Of a stretch of 64,000 nucleotides of DNA, positions 1 to 8,350 are shown piece by piece. Below the pieces are notes generated by a model. That model did not search any database and had not been told where the DNA came from. It saw only the letters and a list, made by a program, of their open reading frames with translations. The first letter of the stretch is position 1. The number at the start of each line of letters is the position of its first letter. The position numbers and the translations under genes were made by a program. This DNA comes from Elioraea tepidiphila DSM 17972 (GTDB taxonomy: Bacteria > Pseudomonadota > Alphaproteobacteria > Acetobacterales > Acetobacteraceae), in contig NZ_KB899921.1 in the NCBI RefSeq assembly GCF_000378465.1, positions 62,001 to 126,000 on the forward strand, read 5' to 3'.

Positions 1-375
1 CTGGCAGAAGGCGTGGATGGTCGCGATCTTCATCCCGCCCGGCAGGTCGAGCACGCGCGCGAACAGGGCGCGGGCGCGCTCGCGCGTCGCCGCGTCGGGG
101 CGCGCGTCCGTGAGGTCGGCGATCTCGGCATCGAGCGCCTCGTCCGGCAGCGTCGCCCAGTCGCCGAGCCGCGCCTGCAGGCGTGTCGCCATCTCGGCGG
201 CCGCCGCGCGGGTGAAGGTCAGGCAGAGGATGTGCGCCGGATCGTTCCCGGCAAGCATCAAGCGCAGCACGCGATCGACCAGCAGCCGCGTCTTGCCCGA
301 GCCCGCCGACGCCGAGACCCAGGACGAGGCGCGCGGATCGGCCGCGCGCCGCTGCTCGGGGGTGGGCGCGCTCAT
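1..375 (-). CDS. addA: AddA helicase/nuclease subunit, N-terminus only
   Basis: This is the first 125 codons of the UvrD-like helicase subunit of the AddAB double-strand-break resection complex; the rest lies beyond the window. The start ATG at 375 overlaps the addB stop as ATGA, so the two are translationally coupled. The visible part has the superfamily 1 Walker A region, SASAGSGKT, at about residues 21-29, followed by the LTFTRAAAAEM motif Ia and the ATIHAFC motif close to the window edge. These motifs and the position after addB make the call secure. The truncation is only the end of the supplied sequence. Confidence 0.93.
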   Translation of the reverse strand, partial: MSAPTPEQRRAADPRASSWVSASAGSGKTRLLVDRVLRLMLAGNDPAHILCLTFTRAAAAEMATRLQARLGDWATLPDEALDAEIADLTDARPDAATRERARALFARVLDLPGGMKIATIHAFCQ

Positions 376-3371
376 TCGCCGCCGAGCCCCGCCGACCACT
401 CGTCCACGCGCGCGAGCACCGCGTAGGGCGAGCGGAACAGCTGAAGCCGCGGATGCGGCCGCGCCATGTAGGGCGTGGCCGGATCGTCGAAGGCGTGCAG
501 GCGGCGAAGCAGGCCATTCCAGGCCGCTTCGGCCACGGCCTCCTCCTCGCCGGCGCAGCGCGGTTCGATCTCGCCCGGACTGAACCCACCGGAGAGATGC
601 CAGTAGGCGAGCTCGCCCGGCGGCAGGGCCGGAATGCCCTTGAATGCGCCGCGTGCGGCAAGGGCGGCCTCCAGGGTGAGCTGCGGCTGCGTGCCCGATG
701 TCACCTGCTTGTCGGTCGGTACGGTGCCGGTCTTGTAGTCGAGCACCGCGAGCCGGCCGTCGCGCTGCTCGATCCGATCCGCCTTCGCCACCAGCGTGAA
801 CGCTCCGCCGGGCAGCCCGCCGATCACGTGCTCGGTCTTCACCTCGGCGAACAGGGCGCGCAGCGGCGCATTGGCCCGTCGCGTCGCCTCGGTCTGGGCG
901 ACGAACCGCGCGATGCGCGCGAGCCGCGGTCGCCACAACGCCGCCTGCGCCGGGCGTGCGCCGCGCCGATCGAGCCGCCGCAGCAACGCCTCGGTCAGCA
1001 TCCGCTCGGCATGATCGGGCGCGGGCCAGGCGAGCCCTGTCGCGCGCAGCACGTCGGCGATGCCGCCATGCACGATGTCGCCGAAATCGCCGGCATCCGC
1101 CTCGTCGTCGAGCGGTTCGAGCGGCTCGATTCCGAGCACGCGGCGTGCGTAGAGCGCGTACGGGTCGGCGATCCAGGTCGCGATCTCGGTGACCGAGAGC
1201 CGGCGCGGCCGCGCGACGACCGGCGGGCGCGGCGCCGGGCGCGCCACCGGCAGCGGCGGTCCCGGATCGTCGAGCACGCGCGCGATCGCGGCGAAGTCGT
1301 CGGGCGGGCGGATCAGCCGCTCCGCCTCGTCACCGAACTGGCCATGCAGGAATGCCGCGAGCCGCGAGAGCCAGCGCGACGGCACGGTGGGCGCGCCTTC
1401 CGCGCGGCGGCTGCGCGTCAGCAGCACCTCGGCGCCGGTGCAGAGCAGTTGCACGACGTCGTGCGCGGCCTGGCCGATGCGCCGCTCGGGCGAGGGCAGC
1501 CCCATGTCCTCGCGCATCGGCCGCGACAGCCACGGGCCCGGCTCGGCAACGGCCGGCCATGTGCCCTCGTTCAGTCCGGCGAGCACGATGAGATCGGCGC
1601 GTTGCAGCCGCGCCTCCAGCGCGCCGAGGATCGCCACGCGCGGATGCTCGGCCTCGACCCGGCGGAGCCGCACCACGGGACCTTCCAGCATCGGTTCGAG
1701 CAGCGCGGGGAACTGGCGCGGCGCCACCGGCGGCAGGGTCTCGACCGCGAAGGCGAGCTCGGCGAGATGGCGCGCCAGCGCCTCGCCGTCCTCGCGCGCC
1801 CAGAGCCTGAGCGGGCCGGGCGTGTCGGGTGTGTCGGCGAGACGCTCGGCCGCGCGGAGATGCGCTTCGAGGAGTTCCCCGAGCGGAACGGAGCGCTGTC
1901 CGGCGAGCTCAAGCACGGGCGCCAGGATCGGCCGGATACGGCCGAGGCAGCGTGTCGCGGCGTCGAAATCGGCCCCGCGTGGCGGGAAGCCGCGCGCGGA
2001 CTCGATCGCGGCGGCGAGCCCGTCGAGCCCCGGGGCAGGGCGCGGCCCGCGCAGCGCGGTGCGCTCCAGCGCGCGGGCGTCGAGCCGGAAGCGCGACGGC
2101 GGCTCGCCCGCGGCGGCGAGCGGATGCTTCAAAAGTGCGAGCAGCGGCACCGGCGCGAGATGCTCGGCGACTGCAACGGCGAGCAGGCGGATGAAGGTGC
2201 CGGCGGGCGTGTTGGTCAATGGCTCGCCACCAGAGTCGTCCGCGCGCACGCCGAACCTGCCGAGCTCGGTCGCGATGCGGCGGGCGAGGAACCGGTCGGG
2301 CGTGACCACCGCCGCCGTGCGCCCCGGCGTCTCCAGTGCGCGGCGCACCGCGAGGGCCGCGACCATCGCCTCCTCGTGCGGATCGGCGGCATCGACGCGC
2401 GCTAGCCCGACCACCGCCGCGCGCCAGCGATCCGGGTCGCGCCGCCGCCACGCCTCCAGCCCCTCGGGCGGGGCCATGACCGCGGCGGCGAGATCGGCAC
2501 GGTCGGGGATCGGTGGGGCCTCGGCACGGGCGGGCCACGCACGCACGGCCTCGCGCGGGATCGCGAGCCCGCGCAGCAGCCGCGCCAGCCCCGCCTGCGG
2601 ATGGGTATCCGGCAGCCGGTCCCACAGCGCATCCGGAAGGCGCTGATCCAGCCCAGGCAGCACCACTGCGCCCTTGGGCAGGCCCGCGATCACGCCGAGC
2701 AGCTCCGCGACCGCGGGGATCGAGCCGGTGCTGCCCGCGGCGATCACCGGGGCGTCCGGTGGGTGCGTGCGCCAGGCTTCGGCCTGCGCACGCAGCAGAT
2801 GCACGCGCCGCTCGGCCGGGTCGCTTTCGCCGCGATTGCGCAGCTCGTCCGGCCAGGCGCCGGTGACGATGTCGAGGAACCTGAGCGTGCGCTGCCAGTG
2901 TTCGGCGAAGCGCTCGGGGACGAGCGTGCGCAGCTTCGCCGGATCGACATCCTCGGTTGCCATCTCGTCGAACAGCGCGCCGAGCTCCTCGGCGAGTCGC
3001 CAGGCACGGTCGAGCGGCAACTCAGGCTCGAAGGCGGCGACCAGACGCGCGAGCGCCGCGCGGCGCGCGAGCGGCGAGACCGCGGGAGGGGCATCGAGCG
3101 CGCCCGAGAGGGCCAGCGCCTCGTCCGGCAGGTCGCCGATCGGGTGGATGCGCGGCAGGAGCGCGGGCCGCCCGCCGGTCAGCCGCAGCATCGCATCGGC
3201 GAGCCCGCGCCCCGCGCGCCGCGTCGGCAGCAGGACGGTGACACGCGCGAGCGCCAAAGGGTCGTCGTCCGCGAGCGCCAGGATCCCGACCGCGAGATCG
3301 TCGAGGAACGGCCGGTCGGGCGCGATCGTGAAGACGCGCGGGGTTGGAGCCGCGAGCGCGTCAGCGGGCAT
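372..3371 (-). CDS. addB: Double-strand break repair protein AddB
   Basis: A 999-residue AddB of the alphaproteobacterial type, partner of AddA in resecting double-strand DNA ends for RecA loading. The N-terminal helicase-like half is degenerate, as is usual for AddB. The C-terminal RecB-like nuclease is visible near residues 880-915, with VLDYKTG carrying the catalytic D and K and a downstream QLTLEA. It begins inside the last codons of the uridylyltransferase gene (11-nt overlap) and overlaps addA by ATGA. This fits one transcript, tsaE-amgK-murU-addB-addA, an arrangement well known in Alphaproteobacteria. Confidence 0.95.
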   Translation of the reverse strand: MPADALAAPTPRVFTIAPDRPFLDDLAVGILALADDDPLALARVTVLLPTRRAGRGLADAMLRLTGGRPALLPRIHPIGDLPDEALALSGALDAPPAVSPLARRAALARLVAAFEPELPLDRAWRLAEELGALFDEMATEDVDPAKLRTLVPERFAEHWQRTLRFLDIVTGAWPDELRNRGESDPAERRVHLLRAQAEAWRTHPPDAPVIAAGSTGSIPAVAELLGVIAGLPKGAVVLPGLDQRLPDALWDRLPDTHPQAGLARLLRGLAIPREAVRAWPARAEAPPIPDRADLAAAVMAPPEGLEAWRRRDPDRWRAAVVGLARVDAADPHEEAMVAALAVRRALETPGRTAAVVTPDRFLARRIATELGRFGVRADDSGGEPLTNTPAGTFIRLLAVAVAEHLAPVPLLALLKHPLAAAGEPPSRFRLDARALERTALRGPRPAPGLDGLAAAIESARGFPPRGADFDAATRCLGRIRPILAPVLELAGQRSVPLGELLEAHLRAAERLADTPDTPGPLRLWAREDGEALARHLAELAFAVETLPPVAPRQFPALLEPMLEGPVVRLRRVEAEHPRVAILGALEARLQRADLIVLAGLNEGTWPAVAEPGPWLSRPMREDMGLPSPERRIGQAAHDVVQLLCTGAEVLLTRSRRAEGAPTVPSRWLSRLAAFLHGQFGDEAERLIRPPDDFAAIARVLDDPGPPLPVARPAPRPPVVARPRRLSVTEIATWIADPYALYARRVLGIEPLEPLDDEADAGDFGDIVHGGIADVLRATGLAWPAPDHAERMLTEALLRRLDRRGARPAQAALWRPRLARIARFVAQTEATRRANAPLRALFAEVKTEHVIGGLPGGAFTLVAKADRIEQRDGRLAVLDYKTGTVPTDKQVTSGTQPQLTLEAALAARGAFKGIPALPPGELAYWHLSGGFSPGEIEPRCAGEEEAVAEAAWNGLLRRLHAFDDPATPYMARPHPRLQLFRSPYAVLARVDEWSAGLGGE

Positions 3372-4098
3372 AGGCGAAGACGGAAGCGCGCCCGCGCAGC
3401 GTCTCCTCGGCCTCGGTCAGATCCTCGGGCGTGGAGAGATGCAGCCAGATGCCGTCATGCACCACCGCGCGCAGCCGGTCCGCCGCGATCGCGCGGTTCC
3501 AGAGGATGTTGGTGCTGAACGGACCCTCCGGCGCATCGGCGAACAGCGCGGGCGAGACGAGCTGCACACCGGCATAGAGATAGGGCACGATCTCCTTCTC
3601 CTTCGGCCTGCGCACACGTCCCCAGGGATCGACCGCGAAATCGCCGCGCCCGGCGTAGAAGGGCAGGTGCGAGGCGCGATGCACCAGCAGCACCGCGTCG
3701 GTCGCGTCGGGATCGAAGGCATCGGCGAGGCGGGCGAGCGCGGGCCGTGCGCCGTCGAGCCAGAAGGCGTCACCGTTGATGACATAGAACGGATCGTCGC
3801 CGAGATGGGGGAGTGCCCGCACCACGCCGCCGCCCGTTTCCAGCAGCGTCTCCTCGTGGCTCTCGATCACTTCCGGCCGGTCGCGCGTGGCCAGGGCTGC
3901 GCGCACGGCGTCCGCGTGCCAGTGGGTATTGACGACCACGCGCTCCACGCCGGCCTCCGCCAGATGGTCGAGCGCGCGGTCGAGCAGGCTCCGCCCGGCG
4001 ACGTGCAGCAGCGGCTTCGCGGTGGTGTCGGTGAGCGGGCGCATGCGCGTGGCGAGCCCGGCGGCCAGCACCATCCCGCGTTTCGGCACGAGGCTCAT
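3361..4098 (-). CDS. murU: Nucleotidyltransferase, MurU-like (MurNAc-1-phosphate uridylyltransferase)
   Basis: A 245-residue sugar-phosphate nucleotidyltransferase. The N-terminus has the nucleotide-binding signature GMVLAAGLATRMRPLT (residues 8-23) followed by KPLLHVAG, and a later VINGDAFW segment matches the metal-binding aspartate motif. MurU makes UDP-MurNAc from MurNAc-1-phosphate in the cell-wall recycling route that bypasses de novo UDP-MurNAc synthesis. The gene immediately upstream, overlapping by 4 nt, is the anomeric sugar kinase AmgK that supplies the substrate, which supports this function over a generic NDP-sugar synthase. Substrate specificity is inferred from this pairing. 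Confidence 0.85.
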   Translation of the reverse strand: MSLVPKRGMVLAAGLATRMRPLTDTTAKPLLHVAGRSLLDRALDHLAEAGVERVVVNTHWHADAVRAALATRDRPEVIESHEETLLETGGGVVRALPHLGDDPFYVINGDAFWLDGARPALARLADAFDPDATDAVLLVHRASHLPFYAGRGDFAVDPWGRVRRPKEKEIVPYLYAGVQLVSPALFADAPEGPFSTNILWNRAIAADRLRAVVHDGIWLHLSTPEDLTEAEETLRGRASVFAYAR

Positions 4099-5078
4099 GC
4101 CGCGTGCTCCTCGGGCGCGCGGCGCAACTCGCGCGGAATGTGATCGTCGAACCAGGCGGCGAGCGGCGCGCAGGCCGGATGGGCGAGAGCACGGTCGAGC
4201 AGGCGCCAGGTGCGCGGCGCGTGGCGCAGGTAGTGGCGCTTGCCGTCGCGCCGCGCGAGCCGGGTCCAGAGCGCGGCCACACGCGCATGACGCAGCGCGC
4301 CATGCGCGGCGAAAGCGCCGAGGAAGCGCGCGCGGTCACTCACGCGCGCGGCGTCGAGATAGCGCGCGAGGGCGGCGCGTCGCACGGCAGGGTCGATGTC
4401 GCGGCGGGCATCCTCGAGCAGGCTCATCACGTCATAGGCCGGGTGGCCGGCGCCGGCATCCTGGAAGTCGAGCAACCCGCAGGTGGCCGGGCCGGGACGG
4501 TCGAGCCGCAGCAGATTGTCCACGTGGAAGTCGCGATGCACCAGCACCGGCGGGTCGTCGGCGAAGGGGGCGAGTGTGGCGCGCGCGGCCTCGGCGAAGG
4601 CGGTGCGCACGCCCGCGTCCGGCGCAGATCCGAACGTGGCGGGCCACCACCAGTCGAACAGCGTCGCCGCGGCCGCCTGGGCCATCGCCTCGACGTCCCA
4701 GCGCGGCAGGAAGGGGGGTGGCGGATGGCGATGCAGATGCGCCAGCGCCTCCGCCGCGAGCACGTAGAGCGCGGTCTCCTCCTCCCCGCGCGCGAGCAGG
4801 GCGGTGAAGGTGTCCGCGCCGAGATCCTCGATCAGCGCCAGTCCCGCCGTCTCGTCGGCGAAGAACACCTGCGGCGCCGACAGCCCGAGCCCGCGCAGAT
4901 GCGCGGCGATGCGCAGATAGGGCTCGATCGGTTCGCGATACGGCGGACAGAGCATCAGCAGCGCAGGACGCGGCCCGCCGATCAGTCGCTCGTAGCGGCG
5001 GAAGGATGCATCCGCCGGCAGGGGGATGCGCTCGGCGGTGCCGAAGCCGTGGGCGGCGAGGAAATCCTCCGGCGTCAT
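4095..5078 (-). CDS. amgK: Aminoglycoside-phosphotransferase-family kinase, AmgK-like
   Basis: A 327-residue kinase of the APH fold. The catalytic motif is VLVHRDFHVDNLL and the metal-binding motif LLDFQDAGAGHPAYD. AmgK phosphorylates the anomeric carbon of MurNAc or GlcNAc, and MurU then makes the UDP sugar; the two genes are adjacent and overlapping here. I place the start at ATG 5078 because it overlaps the tsaE stop as ATGA and the protein then begins with the family-typical MTPEDFLAAHG. A longer reading frame upstream lies entirely inside tsaE and has no family-like sequence. True resistance to aminoglycosides is unlikely. Confidence 0.87.
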   Translation of the reverse strand: MTPEDFLAAHGFGTAERIPLPADASFRRYERLIGGPRPALLMLCPPYREPIEPYLRIAAHLRGLGLSAPQVFFADETAGLALIEDLGADTFTALLARGEEETALYVLAAEALAHLHRHPPPPFLPRWDVEAMAQAAAATLFDWWWPATFGSAPDAGVRTAFAEAARATLAPFADDPPVLVHRDFHVDNLLRLDRPGPATCGLLDFQDAGAGHPAYDVMSLLEDARRDIDPAVRRAALARYLDAARVSDRARFLGAFAAHGALRHARVAALWTRLARRDGKRHYLRHAPRTWRLLDRALAHPACAPLAAWFDDHIPRELRRAPEEHAA

Positions 5079-5545
5079 GGCGCAAGCTCGGCGAGCCGGT
5101 CGGGCCAGCCGCTCAGCGTCGCGACGCGCGCGTTCGGCGCGCCCGGCACAGGCGCGAGCGCGATCGTCAGGGCATCCGGCGGTGTCAGAGCGCCGAGCCG
5201 CTCCGGCCACTCGACCAGCGCGATGCCCGCGCGCGCCTCGTCCCAGCCCAGCTCGGCGAGTTCCTCCGTGCCCCCGACGCGCCAAAGGTCGTAGTGCCAG
5301 ACCTCGACGCCATCCGGCAGCGCATAGGTCTGCACCAGGGTGAAGGACGGGCTCGGCACGATCAGGTCGGGGTCGCCCGTGGCGGCACGCAGGAAGGCGC
5401 GCGCGAAGGCGGTCTTGCCGGCGCCGTAGGGGCCGGCGAGCAGGATCACGTCACCCGGCCGGACGCACCGCACGACCGCGAGCGCGAGGCGCGCGGTCGC
5501 GGCCTCGTCGGACAGGGCGAGTATGCGCGACTCGGTCACGGTCAT
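5075..5545 (-). CDS. tsaE: tRNA threonylcarbamoyladenosine biosynthesis ATPase TsaE
   Basis: A 156-residue P-loop ATPase, the normal length for TsaE (YjeE). It has the Walker A sequence LAGPYGAGKTAFAR (about residues 36-49), a PSPSFTLVQTY segment in the switch region, and the conserved VWHYDLWRVG and LVEWPERLG motifs. TsaE works with TsaB and TsaD to place t6A at position 37 of ANN-decoding tRNAs. It is the first gene of the minus-strand operon and overlaps amgK by 4 nt. The coupling of tsaE to amgK/murU is a known alphaproteobacterial arrangement. Confidence 0.95.
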   Translation of the reverse strand: MTVTESRILALSDEAATARLALAVVRCVRPGDVILLAGPYGAGKTAFARAFLRAATGDPDLIVPSPSFTLVQTYALPDGVEVWHYDLWRVGGTEELAELGWDEARAGIALVEWPERLGALTPPDALTIALAPVPGAPNARVATLSGWPDRLAELAP

Positions 5546-5635
5546 GGCACCGCCGGCGCACTGTGCCAGCCCGGGCGCGCTTGCGCGACGGGTGACGGGG
5601 CGTATCTATGGCAGGCCGTGACGCAGGAGACGAGG

Positions 5636-6658
5636 ATGGCCGGGCCGACCGAGACCGATGTGTGCATCGTGGGGGCGGGGCCGGTGGGCCTGTTCCAGGT
5701 GTTCGAATGCGGCATGCTCAGGATGCGCTGCGTGGTCGTGGATGCGCTCGATGCGATCGGCGGGCAGTGCATCGCGCTCTACCCCGAGAAGCCGATCTAC
5801 GACATCCCCGCCCACCCTGCCATCAGCGCGGCCGGGCTGATCGAGGCGCTGATCGCGCAGGCGGCGCCGTTCCGTCCGGACTACCGGCTCGGCCGGCAGG
5901 TGGTGAGTCTCGCGCATGAGCCGGACGGAAGGCTGCGGCTCGGCACCTCGGCGGGCGAGGAGATCATCGCCAAGGCGGTGGTGATTGCCGCCGGCGCCGG
6001 CGCGTTCGGGCCGAACCGCCCGCCGCTCGAAGGGATCGCTGCGTATGAGGGGCGGTCGGTGTTCTACGCGGTGCAGCGGCGCGAGGACTTCCGCGGCAGG
6101 CGCGTGGTGATCGCGGGCGGGGGCGACTCTGCGGTCGACTGGGCCATTAGCCTCGCCGAGGTGGCCTCATCGGTGCAGGTGGTGCATCGGCGGCCCAAGT
6201 TCCGCGCCGCCCCCGAGAGCGTCGCGCGCATGGAGGCGCTGGCGGCCGAGGGCAAGCTGGAGCTTGTGGTGCCGTACCAGCTGCACGGACTGCACGGCAC
6301 CGACGGTGCGCTCGCGGCGGTGGAGGTCGCGACGCTGAAGGGCGAGACGCGAAGGCTGCCGGCCGATGCGCTGCTCTGCTTCTTCGGTCTCGCCATGGAG
6401 TTGGGCCCGATCGCCGGGTGGGGGCTGAACCTGGATCGTAACCACATCCGCATCGACCCCGCGACCTGCGCGACCAACGTCCCGGGCGTATTCGCGATCG
6501 GCGATATCGCCACCTATCCGGGCAAGCTGAAGCTGATCCTCCAGGGGTTCAGCGAGGCGGCGATGGCCGCGCACGCGATCCATCCGCGCGTGTTCCCCGA
6601 CCAGGCGCTGCATTTCGAGTACAGCACCACCAAGGGGGTGCAGGGGATCGCGGCGTAA
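5636..6658 (+). CDS. Thioredoxin-reductase-like ferredoxin--NADP(+) reductase
   Basis: A 340-residue FAD/NAD(P)-dependent oxidoreductase. It has an N-terminal FAD-binding VCIVGAGPVGL (residues 9-19), then GGQCIALYPEKPIYDIPA, a second Rossmann motif VVIAGGGDSAVDWA near 158-171, and the C-terminal GVFAIGDIATYPGK. It lacks the CxxC redox pair of thioredoxin reductase, and the GGQC.ALYPEK signature is that of type 2 ferredoxin-NADP reductases. Such enzymes pass electrons between NADPH and ferredoxin or flavodoxin. The ATG at 5636 is preceded by CAGGAGA about 7 nt upstream, so I prefer it to the open frame that continues upstream through tsaE antisense. Confidence 0.88.
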   Translation: MAGPTETDVCIVGAGPVGLFQVFECGMLRMRCVVVDALDAIGGQCIALYPEKPIYDIPAHPAISAAGLIEALIAQAAPFRPDYRLGRQVVSLAHEPDGRLRLGTSAGEEIIAKAVVIAAGAGAFGPNRPPLEGIAAYEGRSVFYAVQRREDFRGRRVVIAGGGDSAVDWAISLAEVASSVQVVHRRPKFRAAPESVARMEALAAEGKLELVVPYQLHGLHGTDGALAAVEVATLKGETRRLPADALLCFFGLAMELGPIAGWGLNLDRNHIRIDPATCATNVPGVFAIGDIATYPGKLKLILQGFSEAAMAAHAIHPRVFPDQALHFEYSTTKGVQGIAA

Positions 6659-6659
6659 C

Positions 6660-7703
6660 TCAGGCGGGCACGCGCTCCAGCAGCAGGGCGAAGGCCGGGG
6701 CGCCGCGCGGTTCGACACGCTCGCTCCGGATCACGCGCATCGCGTCGTTGAAGAAGGCGACGAAACGATCCGCGTGCGCGCCGGTGCCGATCGGGTACTG
6801 GCGCATCTTCCAGCGATTGGCAGGGCCTCCCTGGTAGTAGACATCGCCGGCGTTGTAGGCGCAGGCGACCACGGGCGGGTCGAGCCGCGTGCGCGGCGCC
6901 TGACGACGGATGTAGCCCACCCCGGCGCGGATCGCGTTCTCGGGCACGCGCAGCCAGGCATCGCCGATCGTCGGATCGCGCATCACCTCGCGCGCGGTCG
7001 AGATCAGCGTCTGGGTGAGCCCGACCGAGACGCGGTGCGGCGTCGCCTCGTCGGACACGAAGCCGGGCTCCTCCCGCCGCGCGCCGATCGCCTCCTCGAC
7101 CGTGCGCCGCCCGCCGGCGGATTCGGTGGCGATGGTCGCGAGCACGAGTTCCACCGGCACGTCCTCCTCGGCCGCGACGCGCAGGATCGCCGGCCCGACC
7201 GTGCCATGGTCGAGCAGCGCGCGAATGGTGCGCGGCTCGCCCGGCGTGCCGCGCGGGGCCGCGCCGTCGATCGCGACGCCGTCGGGTGTGAGCGCCCAGG
7301 CGACGCTGTCGGCGAACACGCGATGCGGCCGGGTGATCTGCGGCAGGGCATCGCGCAGCACCGAAGCAGTGGAAGCGGCATGCGCGGTCAGCGCGGCGAT
7401 GTGCTTCACCTCGTCGTCGTCGGTCTCGGAGGGCGCGAACAGCGCTCCCCAGGTCATCGGTCCGACGACACCGTCCACCGCGAGACCGTAGCGGTCGCGG
7501 TGGCGACGCTGGAACGCGATCACGGCGCGTTCGGTCGCGGGGCCGAACAGGCCGTCCGCGGTGCCGAGCAGGCGCGCGAATTCCGGATCGCGTTCGATCA
7601 GGCGCGCCTGCACCGCGCGCACGTCGCTGCCGCGCATATAGGGCAGGGTCAGGCGCAGCACGCGCTCGTAGCGTGGCGTGCCGACGAAACGGTTCAGGCG
7701 CAT
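6660..7703 (-). CDS. Peptidoglycan-binding lytic-transglycosylase-like protein
   Basis: A 347-residue protein with no recognisable signal peptide. Residues about 22-92 form a PG_binding_1-type domain (GSDVRAVQARL, GLFGPATERAVIAFQ, VDGVVGPMTWGAL). The C-terminal half looks like a lysozyme or lytic-transglycosylase fold: LATIATESAGG could carry the catalytic glutamate, then SVGLTQTLIS, AGVGYIRRQ and VACAYNAGDVYY. Such enzymes cleave peptidoglycan glycan strands. It is the last gene of a minus-strand trio, overlapping the lipoprotein gene by 10 nt. Without an obvious export signal its route to the wall is unclear. It could be an endolysin-type enzyme, but no phage structural genes are near. Confidence 0.78.
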   Translation of the reverse strand: MRLNRFVGTPRYERVLRLTLPYMRGSDVRAVQARLIERDPEFARLLGTADGLFGPATERAVIAFQRRHRDRYGLAVDGVVGPMTWGALFAPSETDDDEVKHIAALTAHAASTASVLRDALPQITRPHRVFADSVAWALTPDGVAIDGAAPRGTPGEPRTIRALLDHGTVGPAILRVAAEEDVPVELVLATIATESAGGRRTVEEAIGARREEPGFVSDEATPHRVSVGLTQTLISTAREVMRDPTIGDAWLRVPENAIRAGVGYIRRQAPRTRLDPPVVACAYNAGDVYYQGGPANRWKMRQYPIGTGAHADRFVAFFNDAMRVIRSERVEPRGAPAFALLLERVPA

Positions 7704-8350
7704 GCGAATCTCCGACGGTCGACGGCAACCGCGCGCGCGAGCGCGGCGAGGGCGGGGGCAAGCCCGGCATCCGGCGCGGGCGCGCGCGCCAGCAGCAGAT
7801 GCGCCTCGCCGAGCGGCGGGCAGCGCGCGAGCGCGGTCTCCGGGCCGAGTGCCGCGCGCGCATAGGCCGCCGAGGCGCCGTAGTAGAAGCCGAGCGCGGA
7901 GCCCGGCACGGCCGCGCGGGTGCGCGCCGCCTCCTCGGCGAGCGCGCCGTTCAGCGGGATCGCCTCGGCGGCGCTGCGCGCCTGGTCGCGCCGCTCGCGC
8001 AGCGCCAGCAGGTACCCCGCGGCGAGACGCGAACGATCGGCGGCCGGAATCGGCTGCGGACCGGCGATCAGGGCGACGCGATAATTCGCGATCGCGCAGT
8101 CGAAATGCGCGGGCGCGTCCGTCGCGCGGCCCGAGCCCGGGGCGAGCGCGGCCGTGCCGAGACGCAGGCAGGCATTCGCCTTGATCTCGCGCGCCTGCAG
8201 GCAGGCGGCATCGTCAGGGCCGGTGCACTCGACCGCGGTCGCGGCGATCGCGGCGAGATCGCCGGCCGCGTTCAGGTCCTTCAGCCGGTCGAGGTCGCGC
8301 GCGGTGCCGCAGGCGGCCAGCAGCAGGGCGAGGGCGAGGGCGGGGCGCAT
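7694..8350 (-). CDS. Predicted lipoprotein, unknown function
   Basis: A 218-residue protein starting MRPALALALLLAACGTA. That is a short signal peptide with a lipobox (LLAAC) and Cys15 as the probable acylated residue, so it is likely anchored in the inner or outer membrane. The rest is alanine-rich and mostly helical in character, with repeats of short helices reminiscent of TPR-like arrays (ACLQAREIKANACLRLG, LAAGYLLALRERRDQ), but I recognise no family. It sits between the membrane/coiled-coil gene (1-nt stop/start overlap) and the peptidoglycan enzyme gene, so the three probably act together at the envelope. Confidence 0.7.
   Translation of the reverse strand: MRPALALALLLAACGTARDLDRLKDLNAAGDLAAIAATAVECTGPDDAACLQAREIKANACLRLGTAALAPGSGRATDAPAHFDCAIANYRVALIAGPQPIPAADRSRLAAGYLLALRERRDQARSAAEAIPLNGALAEEAARTRAAVPGSALGFYYGASAAYARAALGPETALARCPPLGEAHLLLARAPAPDAGLAPALAALARAVAVDRRRFACA

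Noticed and set aside
4095-5078. Aminoglycoside resistance phosphotransferase
   Set aside because: The fold is shared, but adjacency to a MurU-like gene in the conserved tsaE operon indicates cell-wall sugar recycling.
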